64,000 nucleotides of DNA from Nocardia takedensis NBRC 100417 (lineage in GTDB: Bacteria > Actinomycetota > Actinomycetes > Mycobacteriales > Mycobacteriaceae): assembly GCF_000308695.1 (NCBI RefSeq), contig NZ_BAGG01000061.1:186001-250000 (forward strand), given 5' to 3'. A model generated the notes under the pieces. The model was not told where the DNA came from, searched no databases, and saw only the letters and a list, made by a program, of their open reading frames with translations. The position numbers and the translations under genes were made by a program. Below are positions 51,051-60,109 of this stretch, piece after piece (positions within the stretch are counted from its first letter, which is position 1; each line of letters starts with the position of its first letter).

Positions 51051-51727
51051 CCGTTCCTCTGTTCGTGGGTCGCAGTGACACCGCCCGACCGCAGGGCGGT
51101 CCGCGATATCCGTATCGTTCGGTCACCATAACAATCGCGCGCGGCGCGCGGTTCGAGTGTCTCAGTCTGTGGCGGGCGCGGGTCCGCACGCAGCGCGGCG
51201 CGGGCCGCCATCAAGGCGAATCCGAGCAGGTTGAGGCCACGCCAGCGCGCGGGGTCCTGCGCGGCCGGATCGTCGGCGGCCAGTCCGATCCCCCAGACCC
51301 GATCCACCGGACTGGCCTCGACCAGCACGCGGTCACCGGTGCCGCGCAGGTAGGTCAGGAGGTCGCCGTGCTGAGCGAACTTGGCGGTACTGGCCGTGGT
51401 GACGATCTCGAAACGGTGCTCTTCCCAGCGCTTCTCATCGAATCCGGCGATCTTCCTGCCGAGCGCCTTGGCCTGGCTCGGATGGTCGGCGGCCACGACC
51501 TGTTCGGCGGTCGCCGGATCCTCGAACAGCAGCGCTTTGCGCCACATCATGTAGTGCTCGGCGGTGCGGAAGGTCGTGCCTTCGACGGTGAATTCGGCGG
51601 GCCACCACTGACTCAGGCAGCTCGCCCCGATCGTTCCGTCGCGCCGTGGCTTGTGACCCCAGAACAGCAGATACTTCACCGACTCTCCGGCGGCGAGGTG
51701 GTCGATGAATTCGGTGACGCTGCGCAT
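51047..51727 (-). CDS. NADAR-family protein (YbiA-like N-glycosidase fold)
   Basis: A 226-residue protein. Residues up to about 180 form the NADAR domain: LLFWGHKP, LSQWWPAEFTVEG, TAEHYMMWRKALLF, and near its end PVDRVWGIGLAADD and WRGLNLLGFALMAAR. Family members remove damaged or ADP-ribose-type N-glycosides; YbiA acts on early riboflavin intermediates. After the domain there is a polar tail of about 45 residues (PRPPQTETLEPR onward) not seen in compact family members. The gene ends in a GTGA overlap with the reductase gene downstream. Confidence 0.88.
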   Translation of the reverse strand: MRSVTEFIDHLAAGESVKYLLFWGHKPRRDGTIGASCLSQWWPAEFTVEGTTFRTAEHYMMWRKALLFEDPATAEQVVAADHPSQAKALGRKIAGFDEKRWEEHRFEIVTTASTAKFAQHGDLLTYLRGTGDRVLVEASPVDRVWGIGLAADDPAAQDPARWRGLNLLGFALMAARAALRADPRPPQTETLEPRAARDCYGDRTIRISRTALRSGGVTATHEQRNG

Positions 51728-51777
51728 CCGTGCAGTGTGCCGCGCGCGCCGATCCGGCGCACCCGGTTATTCCCGGG

Positions 51778-52731
51778 TCAGCCGTCGAGTCGAGTGCCGA
51801 CAGTGTGTACGAGCACCACCCGGGGCCGCCAGGGCACCACTTCGTCGACGCGACGTTGCAGGTCCGCGAGCGGGGGCAGGTCACTGGGCGCGAGCACCTC
51901 CACGGTCGCCGTCCGGCTGTGCAGGGTGACCTGGGAGATCTGCGCCCCGGGCAGATCGCTCAACCAGCCGCGCGCGGCCTGCGAGATCCGGGTGGCCCAC
52001 AGCGAGGACAGCGAATTCACCGTCATCGGCGCGGCGACCAGGATCAGGGCGGCGGCCAGCACGGTGTAGGCGCGGCCGTGGCCGTGGGGTTGCGCGGCGT
52101 ATCCGGTCGCGACCAGCACCACGGTCGCGGTGATGATCATGGCGACCATGTTGGAGGCGAACAGGATCAGCGCCCCGGTCGCGAGGTCCGGCGCGTCCGA
52201 CCCGAGGCAGACCCCGACCACGCCCAGCGGCGGCACCAGCGAGATCGCGATCGCGACACCGGGCAGCACGTCGCCGACATCGCGCCGGATCAAGGCAACG
52301 ACGCCGACCAAGCCGGTCGCCAGGGCGGCTGTCAGATCCATCAGGGTCGGCGAGGTACGGCCCAGCACTTGGGAATTCGACAGCACGTTCGTCGGGTCGG
52401 GCAGGAACTGCGCGAACACGAACCCGATCGCGACCACGACGGCCGCGCCGAGGACGACCAGGACGATGCTGCGCACGATCAGCGCGCCGCGTCCCGTCGC
52501 GATCCCGAATCCGACGCCCAGGATCGGGGTCGACAGCGGCGCCACGATCATCGCGCCGATCACCGTGGCCGTCGAGTCGGCGATGACACCGGACACGGCG
52601 ATGACACCGGACAGCAGCAGCATCGCCCAGAACGCCGACCGTTTCGCCCCGACGTCACCCGCCGCGGGGTCGAGGCGCTCGGTCAGTTCGTCGAGGGTGC
52701 GTCGTTTGTTCGGTGGGGCCAGGACAGCCAT
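51778..52731 (-). CDS. DUF389 integral membrane protein
   Basis: A 317-residue protein with about six to seven membrane spans in the N-terminal 230 residues and a cytoplasmic C-terminal domain. Hallmarks of DUF389 are FWAMLLLSGVIAVSGVIADSTATVIGAMIVAPLSTPI and the later GVAIAISLVPPLGVVG. Function unknown. ATG 52731 has GAGGAG 6 nt upstream on the minus strand. The frame is open for 34 more codons upstream but without a start signal. It stands alone. Confidence 0.9.
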   Translation of the reverse strand: MAVLAPPNKRRTLDELTERLDPAAGDVGAKRSAFWAMLLLSGVIAVSGVIADSTATVIGAMIVAPLSTPILGVGFGIATGRGALIVRSIVLVVLGAAVVVAIGFVFAQFLPDPTNVLSNSQVLGRTSPTLMDLTAALATGLVGVVALIRRDVGDVLPGVAIAISLVPPLGVVGVCLGSDAPDLATGALILFASNMVAMIITATVVLVATGYAAQPHGHGRAYTVLAAALILVAAPMTVNSLSSLWATRISQAARGWLSDLPGAQISQVTLHSRTATVEVLAPSDLPPLADLQRRVDEVVPWRPRVVLVHTVGTRLDG

Positions 52732-52880
52732 GCGACGCTCCTCGGTCGATCCCGCACCGGAGACGACGGCGAGCGCGCGGGCGGCCCGCCCCGGTGCCCT
52801 CAGCCTCGACGCGGCGTCCTCGGCCCGCCTCATCCGAAGCGGATGAACGCGGACCCGCGCCGATCACCCGCGACGTGTGA

Positions 52881-53030
52881 GGCCGCGCCGGCGCGGGCCG
52901 GCTAGCGTCGCGGGGCATCCTGTCGATCCTGCAAGGCACCTCGGCGGTCGCGGGCGACGGGGTCTTCCGGGTCGTCCCGCACTACGCCTTCGACCTCGAC
53001 GTCACCAGTTGGGGCTGGATCCACCGCTCA
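52881..53030 (+). pseudogene. Remnant of a DUF7144-type membrane protein gene
   Basis: In frame 3 the stretch 52914-53025 encodes GILSILQGTSAVAG and then a segment ending in DLDVTSWGWIH. This matches the first membrane span and the hallmark WGWIH region of DUF7144 membrane proteins. A stop lies just upstream (52878-52880), there is no start codon or ribosome binding site, and the match ends abruptly where the LysE gene ends on the opposite strand. The remaining three quarters of the family's length is missing. It is best read as a gene fragment left by deletion. Confidence 0.6.
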
Positions 53031-53672
53031 GTCCTTGCGTCCCGTCAGCGCCAGCGAGGTTCCGAGCCCGATCATGACCAGCCCGCTCGTCCCGCCGACC
53101 GCGGCCAGGCGACGCGGCGTGCGGGCCAGCCACGCGCGCGCGAACCCGGCGATCATCGCCCACCCGGAATCGCACAGCAGTCCGAAGATCGGGATGCAGA
53201 TCCCGAGGATCAGCATCTGCTGCGGCACACCGCCCCGCGTCGGATCCACGAACAGGGGGAGCAGCGCCGCGAGGAAGACGATGGATTTCGGATTGGCGAA
53301 GCCGACCACGAATCCGTCGCGCAGCATCGTGCGGGGCGCGACCACCGTCGGCGTGTCGGCGGCTCCCAGCACGCCCGCGAGGTCTCCGCGGTGCCGGATC
53401 GCCTGCACACCGAGGTGGACCAGATACGCCGCGCCCGCGAACTTCACCACCGTGAACGCCGTCGCCGATGTCGTGACCAGCGCGCCGAGTCCGAACGCCA
53501 CCGCGACCACCTGGGTGTAGACCCCGACCGCGTTGCCCGCCACGGTCAGCAGCGCGGCTCGCCGTCCGACGGTCAGCGCTCGACCGATGGTGAACAGCAC
53601 GCTCGGCCCCGGGACCAACACCATCAGGAAAGCCAGTCCCGCGAAGGTCAGCAGCGAAGTCGAGGACACCAT
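53028..53672 (-). CDS. LysE/RhtB-family amino-acid exporter
   Basis: A 214-residue membrane protein with the family pattern: LMVLVPGPSVLFTIGRAL near the N-terminus (the PGP motif), AGNAVGVYTQVVAVAFGLGAL, and VGFANPKSIVFLAALLPLFV in the middle. Five to six spans are predicted. Members export basic or neutral amino acids or homoserine lactones; the substrate here is unknown. Its 3' end abuts the DUF7144 remnant. Confidence 0.92.
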   Translation of the reverse strand: MVSSTSLLTFAGLAFLMVLVPGPSVLFTIGRALTVGRRAALLTVAGNAVGVYTQVVAVAFGLGALVTTSATAFTVVKFAGAAYLVHLGVQAIRHRGDLAGVLGAADTPTVVAPRTMLRDGFVVGFANPKSIVFLAALLPLFVDPTRGGVPQQMLILGICIPIFGLLCDSGWAMIAGFARAWLARTPRRLAAVGGTSGLVMIGLGTSLALTGRKD

Positions 53673-53864
53673 GGCCGCACGCTATTCCCCGATACCCGGT
53701 GCCGGCAACCGAATTCGGAGCCGATCGCAGAGGTCCACCCGCGTGGCGGAAACCGGTGCGTCGAGGGATGGGTCGCCCGCTCGTGGAGCGCGACGGGTGA
53801 CGGAACTGTGACGGCGGGGCGTCGGTGCGAGCTTTCCGGCGTCGGGCCGGACAGAATCGCCGGT

Positions 53865-54971
53865 ATGAACCTCGACCAAGCGGTGAGCGCCCGGCGTGGC
53901 CAGGAGAAACGACCGATTCGAGTGTTGCTGACCGGGGCCGCCGGTTTCATCGGAACACGGGTCCGCCGGGTGTTGGCCGAGGCGGGGCACGAGGTGGTCG
54001 CGGTCGATCTGATGCTGCCCGCCGCGCACGGTCCGGGGGCGGTCGTTCCCGACGGGGTGCACCGGGTCGACGTGCGCGACGGCGCGGCGTTGCTGCCGCT
54101 GTTGCGCGGTGTGGACGTGGTGTGTCACCAGGCGGCGGTGGTCGGTGCGGGGGTCAGCGTCGCCGACGCGCCCGAGTACGCGGGTCACAACGACCTCGGC
54201 ACCGCCGTCCTGTTGGCCGCGATGGCGGAGGCCGGGTGCCGCAGGTTGGTGCTGGCCTCTTCGATGGTCGTCTACGGCGAGGGCCGGTACCGCACCGAAC
54301 GGTCCGCGGTCGCCGAGGTGGCCCCGCGTGAGCGCGCCGATCTCGAAGGCGGATATTTCGAGCACCGATGTCCACGGACCGGGGAGACGCTGAGCTGGGC
54401 GACCGTTCCCGAGACCGCCGCCTTCCAGCCGCGCAGCCTGTACGCTGCGAGCAAGGCGGCGCAGGAGCACTACGCGGTGGCCTGGGCGGCCGCGACCGGG
54501 GGAACCGCGACCGCGTTGCGCTACCACAACGTCTACGGTCCCGACATGCCCAGGGACACACCCTATTCCGGTGTGGCGGCGATCTTCCGATCGGCGCTCG
54601 AGGCGGGGCGGGCCCCGCGCGTATTCGAAGACGGCGGGCAGGCCCGCGATTTCGTGCACGTCGCCGACATCGCGGCGGCCAACCTCGCGGCGATCGAGAA
54701 CCCGCTGACCGGGTTCGAGGCGTTCAATGTCTGTTCCGGACAACCGATCACCATCGGCGCGGTCGCCGAACTGCTGGCGACCGCGCGCGGCGGGCCCGCG
54801 CCCGAGGTGACCGGTGAGTTCCGTCCCGGCGACGTCCGGCACATCGTGGCCTGCCCCGAGAAAGCGCGCCGCGTCCTGGGATTCACCGCCGCGGTCGACC
54901 CCCGGGCGGGACTGTCCGAATTCGCCTTCGCGCCGCTGCGGGGCGGCGAGGTCGTCACTTCGGGGCGGTGA
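53865..54971 (+). CDS. NAD-dependent epimerase/dehydratase (extended SDR)
   Basis: A 368-residue nucleotide-sugar-type SDR. The NAD motif is [10 protein letters not shown] (about residues 25-34), Ser in [11 protein letters not shown], and the catalytic pair is in [26 protein letters not shown] insert of about 30 residues sits before the YxxxK motif. [12 protein letters not shown] and [10 protein letters not shown] are typical of UDP-sugar epimerases. It probably makes or modifies a sugar for the envelope-related genes that follow. Its last 17 nt overlap the end of the convergent histidine kinase gene. The ribosome binding site before ATG 53865 is weak. Confidence 0.88.
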   Translation: MNLDQAVSARRGQEKRPIRVLLTGAAGFIGTRVRRVLAEAGHEVVAVDLMLPAAHGPGAVVPDGVHRVDVRDGAALLPLLRGVDVVCHQAAVVGAGVSVADAPEYAGHNDLGTAVLLAAMAEAGCRRLVLASSMVVYGEGRYRTERSAVAEVAPRERADLEGGYFEHRCPRTGETLSWATVPETAAFQPRSLYAASKAAQEHYAVAWAAATGGTATALRYHNVYGPDMPRDTPYSGVAAIFRSALEAGRAPRVFEDGGQARDFVHVADIAAANLAAIENPLTGFEAFNVCSGQPITIGAVAELLATARGGPAPEVTGEFRPGDVRHIVACPEKARRVLGFTAAVDPRAGLSEFAFAPLRGGEVVTSGR

Positions 54972-55992
54972 GCGGCGGCATCGGCAACCGCACCTCGAAA
55001 CGACAGCCCCGGTCGCGATTGCGTGCGGTGATGTGGCCGTCGTGGGCCCGGACGAGTCCGGCGGCGATGGCCAGACCCATGCCGCTGCCCGGCGGAAGGC
55101 CGTTCACGGCGACCGGCGACCGGGCGGCGGCGCCGCGGTAGGCGACCTCGAAGACGCGCGGCAGATCGGCCTCGGCGATGCCGGGGCCGGTGTCGTCGAC
55201 CCGGGCCCAGGCATGTCCGTCGCTCGCGCCCGCCGACAACGACACCCGACCGCCGGGCGGGGTGTGGGCGATGGCGTTGGACACGAGGTTGGTCAGCACC
55301 CGGATCAGGGCGCGGTCGTCGGCGGAGACGGTGATCTCGGTGTCGGGATGCTCCGCGTGCAGCGCCACGTCGGCGCGCGCCGCGGTGCCCCGGTGCGCGG
55401 CCAGCACCTCGTCCACGAGTTCCCGCAGGTCGACAGGCTCACGGTCCAGTCGCAGCGAACCGGCGTTGATCTTCGACATCTCGAACAGGTCGTCGACCAT
55501 CCCGGACAGTCGGTCGACCTCGCGCCCGATCTGGTCGGCGTAGCGGACGATATCGGCGCCCTCGCGCACGACGCCGTCCGAGAGCGCCTCGGACATGGCC
55601 CGGATTCCGGCCAGCGGGGTGCGCAGATCGTGGCTCACCCAGGCGACCAGTTCGCGCCGGGAATGTTCGGCGGCCCGTTCCTGGTCGCGGATCTGCTTCT
55701 CCCACACGGTGATCCGCGCCTGCCGTCGGCCGAGCAACACCGCGGCGGGCACGGTGACGACGGCGACGACCGCCAGCACGATGAGCACCCGGTGCATCTC
55801 GGCGGTGAACATCAACCCGCTGACGGCGGTCATCCCCGCCAGCGCGGAAAGGATCGGGATCAGGACCAGGGCGACCATGCTGCCCGTCAGCGACCGGTGT
55901 CCGCCCGCGCGCAGCGCGAGCGCGCCGAGCAGGACCACCGGCGCCGAACCGGCGGCGGTGAAACCGATCAGCCGCAGCGTCGACTCATCCAC
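54955..55992 (-). CDS. Sensor histidine kinase
   Basis: A 345-residue membrane histidine kinase. Three predicted membrane spans (about residues 8-27, 37-61 and 68-88) without a large extracellular domain precede a coiled linker, the H-box VSHDLRTPL with phospho-acceptor His121, the N-box [12 protein letters not shown], and the G1 and G2 boxes DDTGPGIAE and GSGMGLAIA. The start overlaps the end of the response regulator gene by 8 nt, so the two form one operon. The signal is probably sensed in or at the membrane. Confidence 0.95.
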   Translation of the reverse strand: MDESTLRLIGFTAAGSAPVVLLGALALRAGGHRSLTGSMVALVLIPILSALAGMTAVSGLMFTAEMHRVLIVLAVVAVVTVPAAVLLGRRQARITVWEKQIRDQERAAEHSRRELVAWVSHDLRTPLAGIRAMSEALSDGVVREGADIVRYADQIGREVDRLSGMVDDLFEMSKINAGSLRLDREPVDLRELVDEVLAAHRGTAARADVALHAEHPDTEITVSADDRALIRVLTNLVSNAIAHTPPGGRVSLSAGASDGHAWARVDDTGPGIAEADLPRVFEVAYRGAAARSPVAVNGLPPGSGMGLAIAAGLVRAHDGHITARNRDRGCRFEVRLPMPPLTAPK

Positions 55993-56671
55993 GCGCGCGC
56001 CGCCAGGCGTAGCCGCGCCCCCAGACCGTGTCCAACCGGTGGTGGTCGCCGAGTTTGGCCCGCAGTCGCTTCACGTGCACGGTGACCGTCGACAGATCGC
56101 CGAAATCCCAACCCCACACCCGGGCGAGCAGTTCCTCGCGGGCGAAGACCGTATCCGGGTGGCGCAGCAGGAATTCGAGCAGGTCGAATTCGCGCGGGGT
56201 GAGGTCGAGGGTTCGGTCCGCCACCGCCACCGACCGGTCCGCGGGCCGCACGCGGATCGGCCCGTCCCGCAGCACGTCGTGATCCGCGGCGGGGGCGCGC
56301 CGCGACCTGCGCAACACCGAGGCGACCCGCAGCGCGAGCTCGCGGGGACTGAACGGTTTGGTGACGTAGTCGTCCGCGCCCGCCTCGAGGCCCACGACCC
56401 GATCGTCCTCGTCGCCGAGGGCGGTGAGCAGGATGATCGGCAGGTCGGGGCGCTCACCGGAGCGGACCGCACGGCACAGGTCGATGCCGTCCGGGGCGGG
56501 CATCATCACATCCAGCACCGCGAGTTCGATCGGCGGATCGTCGCGGCGGGCCAGCGCGTCGGCGGTGCTGGGACCGTCGGCGGTCTCGACGACGGTGAGT
56601 CCGTCGAGTTCGAGGTAGCGGCGCACGACCTCGCGCACCACGGGATCGTCGTCGGCGACGAGTACGCGCAT
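55985..56671 (-). CDS. OmpR/PhoB-family response regulator
   Basis: A 228-residue regulator. The receiver domain has Asp7-Asp9 acidic cluster, phospho-acceptor Asp54 (LAVLDVMMP), Thr83 and Lys105 (VTKPFSP). The C-terminal winged helix (about 130-225) contains [20 protein letters not shown] and [14 protein letters not shown]. It is the partner of the histidine kinase encoded just downstream and lies 6 nt after a membrane glycosyltransferase gene. Likely targets are this operon and the divergent operon at 58123. Confidence 0.95.
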   Translation of the reverse strand: MRVLVADDDPVVREVVRRYLELDGLTVVETADGPSTADALARRDDPPIELAVLDVMMPAPDGIDLCRAVRSGERPDLPIILLTALGDEDDRVVGLEAGADDYVTKPFSPRELALRVASVLRRSRRAPAADHDVLRDGPIRVRPADRSVAVADRTLDLTPREFDLLEFLLRHPDTVFAREELLARVWGWDFGDLSTVTVHVKRLRAKLGDHHRLDTVWGRGYAWRRARG

Positions 56672-56677
56672 CGCGAT

Positions 56678-58009
56678 TCACCAATTCGTCAGCAGCAGAT
56701 GGACCAACAGCAGTGTGCCCGCGGCCTGCGCGACGAGCCAGATCCGCACGGCGGGCCTGGGCAGGAACGCCGTGGCGGCGAACAGCCACACGTCGAAGGG
56801 CAGCCAGATGCGTTCGGTCTCGGCCTTGCTGAGGCCGCTGGCGTCGGCGAGCAGGATCGCGCACAGCGCGGCGGTCACCAGGATCGCGGTCGGGTCGGCC
56901 GCGCGCAACCGGGCGGGCACGCGGGTCAGCGCGGCGACGGTCGCCAACCCGATCGCGCACACGGTGGCGGCGAGGTTGCCCCACCACCAGTAGCCGTACG
57001 GGCGGGTGGCCGCGACGCCCTGGTAATAGCGCTCGACGACCAGGTGGTAGCCGTCCAACCACCAGAAACCGGCGGCGGCGAAGACCGCGACCACCGCGAC
57101 CGCCCCGGCGAGCGCGGGCAGCAACGGTTTCGCGGTCCGCGCGGCGAGGAGCACCGCCACGGCGGGCAACCCCATGAGCACCAGGCCGTAGTTGAGGAAC
57201 AGCGCCAGCCCGAACAGGATTCCGGCCACGACCGCGAGTGTCGCGCTGCCGCGTTTCGCCGCCACCGCCAGCGCCGCGACGGCCCAGGCGGCCACGGCGG
57301 CGAACACCGCGTCGGCCGACACCGCGATCCACAGCGCGGCGGGCATGAGCACCAGGAACGGCAGCGCGGCGCGCGCGTGCTCCCGCGCGCCCAGCGCGTC
57401 GAGTGTGACGGCCACGGCGGGCGCCACCGTGCACCCGATCAGCACGCACGCCCACGCGGCCCATGTCGTGCCGCCCAGCCCGATCCGGTCGAGAAGCACG
57501 AAGAACAGCAGCGCGCCCGGTGGGTGGCCGGAGACGTGCGTGGTCCAGGAATCGGGCTGGAAATCCAGGATGCGATCCGCGAAACCCCGGAGCACGGCCG
57601 GGATGTCGGTGACGCCGGGAACTTCCTTCAGGTATTCGTTGGGGTCGGTGAAGCGTTCGGAGAATCCGCGCCGCCACCCGTCGACCAAGGCCAGCGACAT
57701 CGCCCAGCCCAGCGCCGCGAGGTAGCCGCCGACCAGCAGTCGCCGCCACGACAATCGCGCGGCCAGATCCGGCCCGTACAACACGACCGCCGCGGCCAGT
57801 GCGATCGCGGGCACGGTGCCCCAGCCGACATGCGGCGACCACATCCCGAAGATCGGCGCGGCGGCGGCGTAGAGCGAGTCGCGCCACTGTTCGCCCGCGA
57901 TTCGCGGAACGATGAACGCCGCGGCCACCAAGACGACGGCGGCACCGACGGCGACGAGTTCCGCCCGACCTACCAGTCGCTTGCGCTCGACTTCCTCGAT
58001 GTCCTGCAC
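56678..58009 (-). CDS. GT-C-type integral membrane glycosyltransferase
   Basis: A 443-residue protein with about 10 to 12 membrane spans. An acidic loop after the first spans (WRRGFSERFTDPNEYLKEV) and the HVSGHPPGALLFFVLLDR block resemble polyprenol-phosphate-sugar-dependent glycosyltransferases of actinomycetes. Such enzymes use a lipid-linked sugar on the outer face of the membrane. It is the first gene of the operon with the two-component system and is divergent from a GT2 gene that could make the lipid-linked donor. Substrates cannot be assigned. Confidence 0.8.
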   Translation of the reverse strand: MQDIEEVERKRLVGRAELVAVGAAVVLVAAAFIVPRIAGEQWRDSLYAAAAPIFGMWSPHVGWGTVPAIALAAAVVLYGPDLAARLSWRRLLVGGYLAALGWAMSLALVDGWRRGFSERFTDPNEYLKEVPGVTDIPAVLRGFADRILDFQPDSWTTHVSGHPPGALLFFVLLDRIGLGGTTWAAWACVLIGCTVAPAVAVTLDALGAREHARAALPFLVLMPAALWIAVSADAVFAAVAAWAVAALAVAAKRGSATLAVVAGILFGLALFLNYGLVLMGLPAVAVLLAARTAKPLLPALAGAVAVVAVFAAAGFWWLDGYHLVVERYYQGVAATRPYGYWWWGNLAATVCAIGLATVAALTRVPARLRAADPTAILVTAALCAILLADASGLSKAETERIWLPFDVWLFAATAFLPRPAVRIWLVAQAAGTLLLVHLLLTNW

Positions 58010-58122
58010 AGGGCCACGATAGGTCCGTTCGACCGGTTCCCGGGGGCTCGAGCACGTGATGTCAGAGTTTCGTAAGCGCTATATCCGACGATTCCCGCCT
58101 TTCGGCGAATACCGTCGGCACG

Positions 58123-58794
58123 GTGACCGAACGCATGGATCAGCCGCACGGCGTGACCGTCGTCATCCCGTGCCGCGACGAAGCTGAAGCGTTGCCGGAA
58201 GTCCTGGCCGCCGTCCCCGACGGCTACCGGGTACTGGTCGTCGACAACGGATCCACCGATGCCACGGCGGCCGTGGCGCGCCGCGCCGGAGCGCGCGTGG
58301 TCCCCGAGTCGCGGCCGGGATACGGGGCGGCGGTCCAGGCCGGGGTGGCCGCGGCGCGGACCGAGTTGATCGCCGTCCTCGACGGCGACGGTTCGATGGA
58401 CCCGGGGGAGTTGCCCGGGTTGGTCAGGGAGGTGTTGGCCGGCGCGGATCTCGCGGTGGGTCGCCGCCGCCCGGTCCGGTCCGGCGTGTGGCCGTGGCAC
58501 GCCCACCTCGGGAACCGGGTGATCGCGGGTCGGCTGCGCCGCAAGTACGGCCTGCCGGTGCACGACATCGGCGCGATGCGCGTGGCGCGCCGGACCAAGT
58601 TGCTGTCCCTCGGCCCCCTGCACAACCGATTCGGCTACCCGCTGGAACTGCTGGTCGGCGCCGCGCGGGCGGACTGGCGGATCGTGGAGAAGGACATCAC
58701 CTACCGGCCGCGCGCGGGCGGGACCTCGAAGGTGTCCGGTTCGGTGCGCGGATCGCTGCGAGCCACCCTCGACTTCTGGTCGGTGATGAAATGA
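58123..58794 (+). CDS. Family 2 glycosyltransferase
   Basis: A 223-residue GT-A enzyme. It shows VTVVIPCRDEAEALPEVL at the N-terminus, VVDNGSTDAT, and the metal-binding DGDGS. The later block LLSLGPLHNRFGYPLELLVGAA fits dolichol/polyprenol-phosphate-sugar synthases and the TIGR04283-like group that is found with DUF2064 proteins. No membrane span is present. GTG 58123 is used; ATG 58135 is an alternative. Its stop overlaps the next gene's start by ATGA. It heads a tightly coupled five-gene operon, and 113 nt separate it from the divergent glycosyltransferase gene. Confidence 0.88.
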   Translation: MTERMDQPHGVTVVIPCRDEAEALPEVLAAVPDGYRVLVVDNGSTDATAAVARRAGARVVPESRPGYGAAVQAGVAAARTELIAVLDGDGSMDPGELPGLVREVLAGADLAVGRRRPVRSGVWPWHAHLGNRVIAGRLRRKYGLPVHDIGAMRVARRTKLLSLGPLHNRFGYPLELLVGAARADWRIVEKDITYRPRAGGTSKVSGSVRGSLRATLDFWSVMK

Positions 58795-59468
58795 GCTGTC
58801 CCGCGACGCTGCTCGTCCTGGCCAAAGCGCCGGTGGCCGGCTTCGCCAAGACCCGACTCAGCCCGCCGCTTACCCCGGTCGAAGCGGCCGACCTGGCCGC
58901 CGCCGCCCTGCTGGACACCCTGGACACCGTCCTGCTCAGCGATGTGGCCCGCCGCGTGGTCGCCTTCACCGGCGACCTCGACGCCGCCGAACGGTCCGCG
59001 GAACTGCGTCACCTGCTGGGCCGGTGCGAGGTCGTGGCACAGCGCGGCCGCACCTTCGGCGAGCGACTGGCCAACGCGCACGCCGACGCCGCCCGCCCCG
59101 CGCTGCCGGTCCTGCAGATCGGGATGGACACCCCGCAGGTGCGCGCCGCGGAACTGACCGCCGCCGCGGACGACCTCGTCGAGTCCGGCGCGGTCGTCCT
59201 CGGCCCGGCCACCGACGGTGGATGGTGGGCGCTCGGCCTGCCCACCCCGCAGCCCGCGCGCGCCCTGGTCGGGGTGCCGATGTCGACCGACCGCACCGGC
59301 CTGGCGACCCGTAACGCGATGCGCCGCTGCGGTTTCGAGGTGCGCACCCTGCCGGTGCGGACCGACGTCGACGTCTTCGCCGACGCGCTGCGGGTCGCCA
59401 ACGACACGACCGGACGTTTCGCCGAGGCCGTCGACCGGGTGCGCGACCGTCAGTTGGTGGTGCCGTGA
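58791..59468 (+). CDS. DUF2064 (TIGR04282-like) GT-A-fold transferase
   Basis: A 225-residue protein of the DUF2064 family, recognised from LLVLAKAPVAGFAKTRLSPPL at the N-terminus, QIGMDTPQV and LGPATDGGWWALGL. The fold resembles nucleotide transferases such as CofC and MobA. Databases link the family with a partner GT2 enzyme, as here, and name both for arsenosugar biosynthesis, but no radical SAM gene of that pathway is nearby. Both junctions are 4-nt overlaps (ATGA and GTGA). Confidence 0.88.
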   Translation: MSCPATLLVLAKAPVAGFAKTRLSPPLTPVEAADLAAAALLDTLDTVLLSDVARRVVAFTGDLDAAERSAELRHLLGRCEVVAQRGRTFGERLANAHADAARPALPVLQIGMDTPQVRAAELTAAADDLVESGAVVLGPATDGGWWALGLPTPQPARALVGVPMSTDRTGLATRNAMRRCGFEVRTLPVRTDVDVFADALRVANDTTGRFAEAVDRVRDRQLVVP

Positions 59469-60109
59469 TCGAGACCTTCGACCGCGCGCTGGCGGGCGCG
59501 CCGTGCTGGGTGCGCGACGCCGACGGCACCCGTTCGGTGCTGCCGAACCACCGCTGGGCGGGCGCGTCGGGCCCCGAGGACCGCCGCGCGGACGACGCCC
59601 TCACCAGCCGGTGCGACGGCCCCACCATCGACCTCGGGTGCGGGCCGGGACGGCTGGTCGCCGACCTGCTGAGCCGCAATGTGCAGGCCCTCGGCGTCGA
59701 CATCTCACCCGTCGCCGTCGAACTGGCCCGCGCCCGCGGCGCGCCCGTCCTGCACCGCGACCTGTTCGATCCGCTGCCCGCCAGCGGCCTGTGGTCCTAC
59801 GCGCTGCTGGCCGACGGCAACATCGGCATCGGCGCGGACCCGAACCGGTTGCTGGCCCGCACCCGCGAACTGCTGGCCGAGGACGGCGTCGCGGTGGTCG
59901 AATTCGACCGTCCGGGAACGGGTATCGTCCACCAGCGCCTGCGCGTGGAGACCGAGACCGGGTTCGGGCCCTGGTTCCCGTGGACCCGCGTCGGCCTCGA
60001 ACACGCCTGGCATCTCGCGGCCGCCAACGGGTTCCGGGTGCGGGCCGACCTCTCGGTGGCCGGCCGCCACATCGTCTGGATGGACCGGGTCGGAGCGGCC
60101 ACGGCATGA
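59465..60109 (+). CDS. Class I SAM-dependent methyltransferase
   Basis: A 214-residue enzyme with motif I TIDLGCGPGRLVADLL near residue 55, the acidic loop LGVDISPVAVELAR, and an acceptor region GLWSYALLADGNIGIG. The target is unknown. It sits between the DUF2064 transferase and the molybdopterin oxidoreductase in the operon, with 4-nt overlaps on both sides, so it is expected to act on the product of the two transferases. Confidence 0.9.
   Translation: MIETFDRALAGAPCWVRDADGTRSVLPNHRWAGASGPEDRRADDALTSRCDGPTIDLGCGPGRLVADLLSRNVQALGVDISPVAVELARARGAPVLHRDLFDPLPASGLWSYALLADGNIGIGADPNRLLARTRELLAEDGVAVVEFDRPGTGIVHQRLRVETETGFGPWFPWTRVGLEHAWHLAAANGFRVRADLSVAGRHIVWMDRVGAATA

Noticed and set aside
49812..51131. 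Open frame of 439 codons on the + strand
   Set aside because: It is a shadow of the saccharopine-dehydrogenase-like gene on the other strand; its sequence is low-complexity Gly/Arg.
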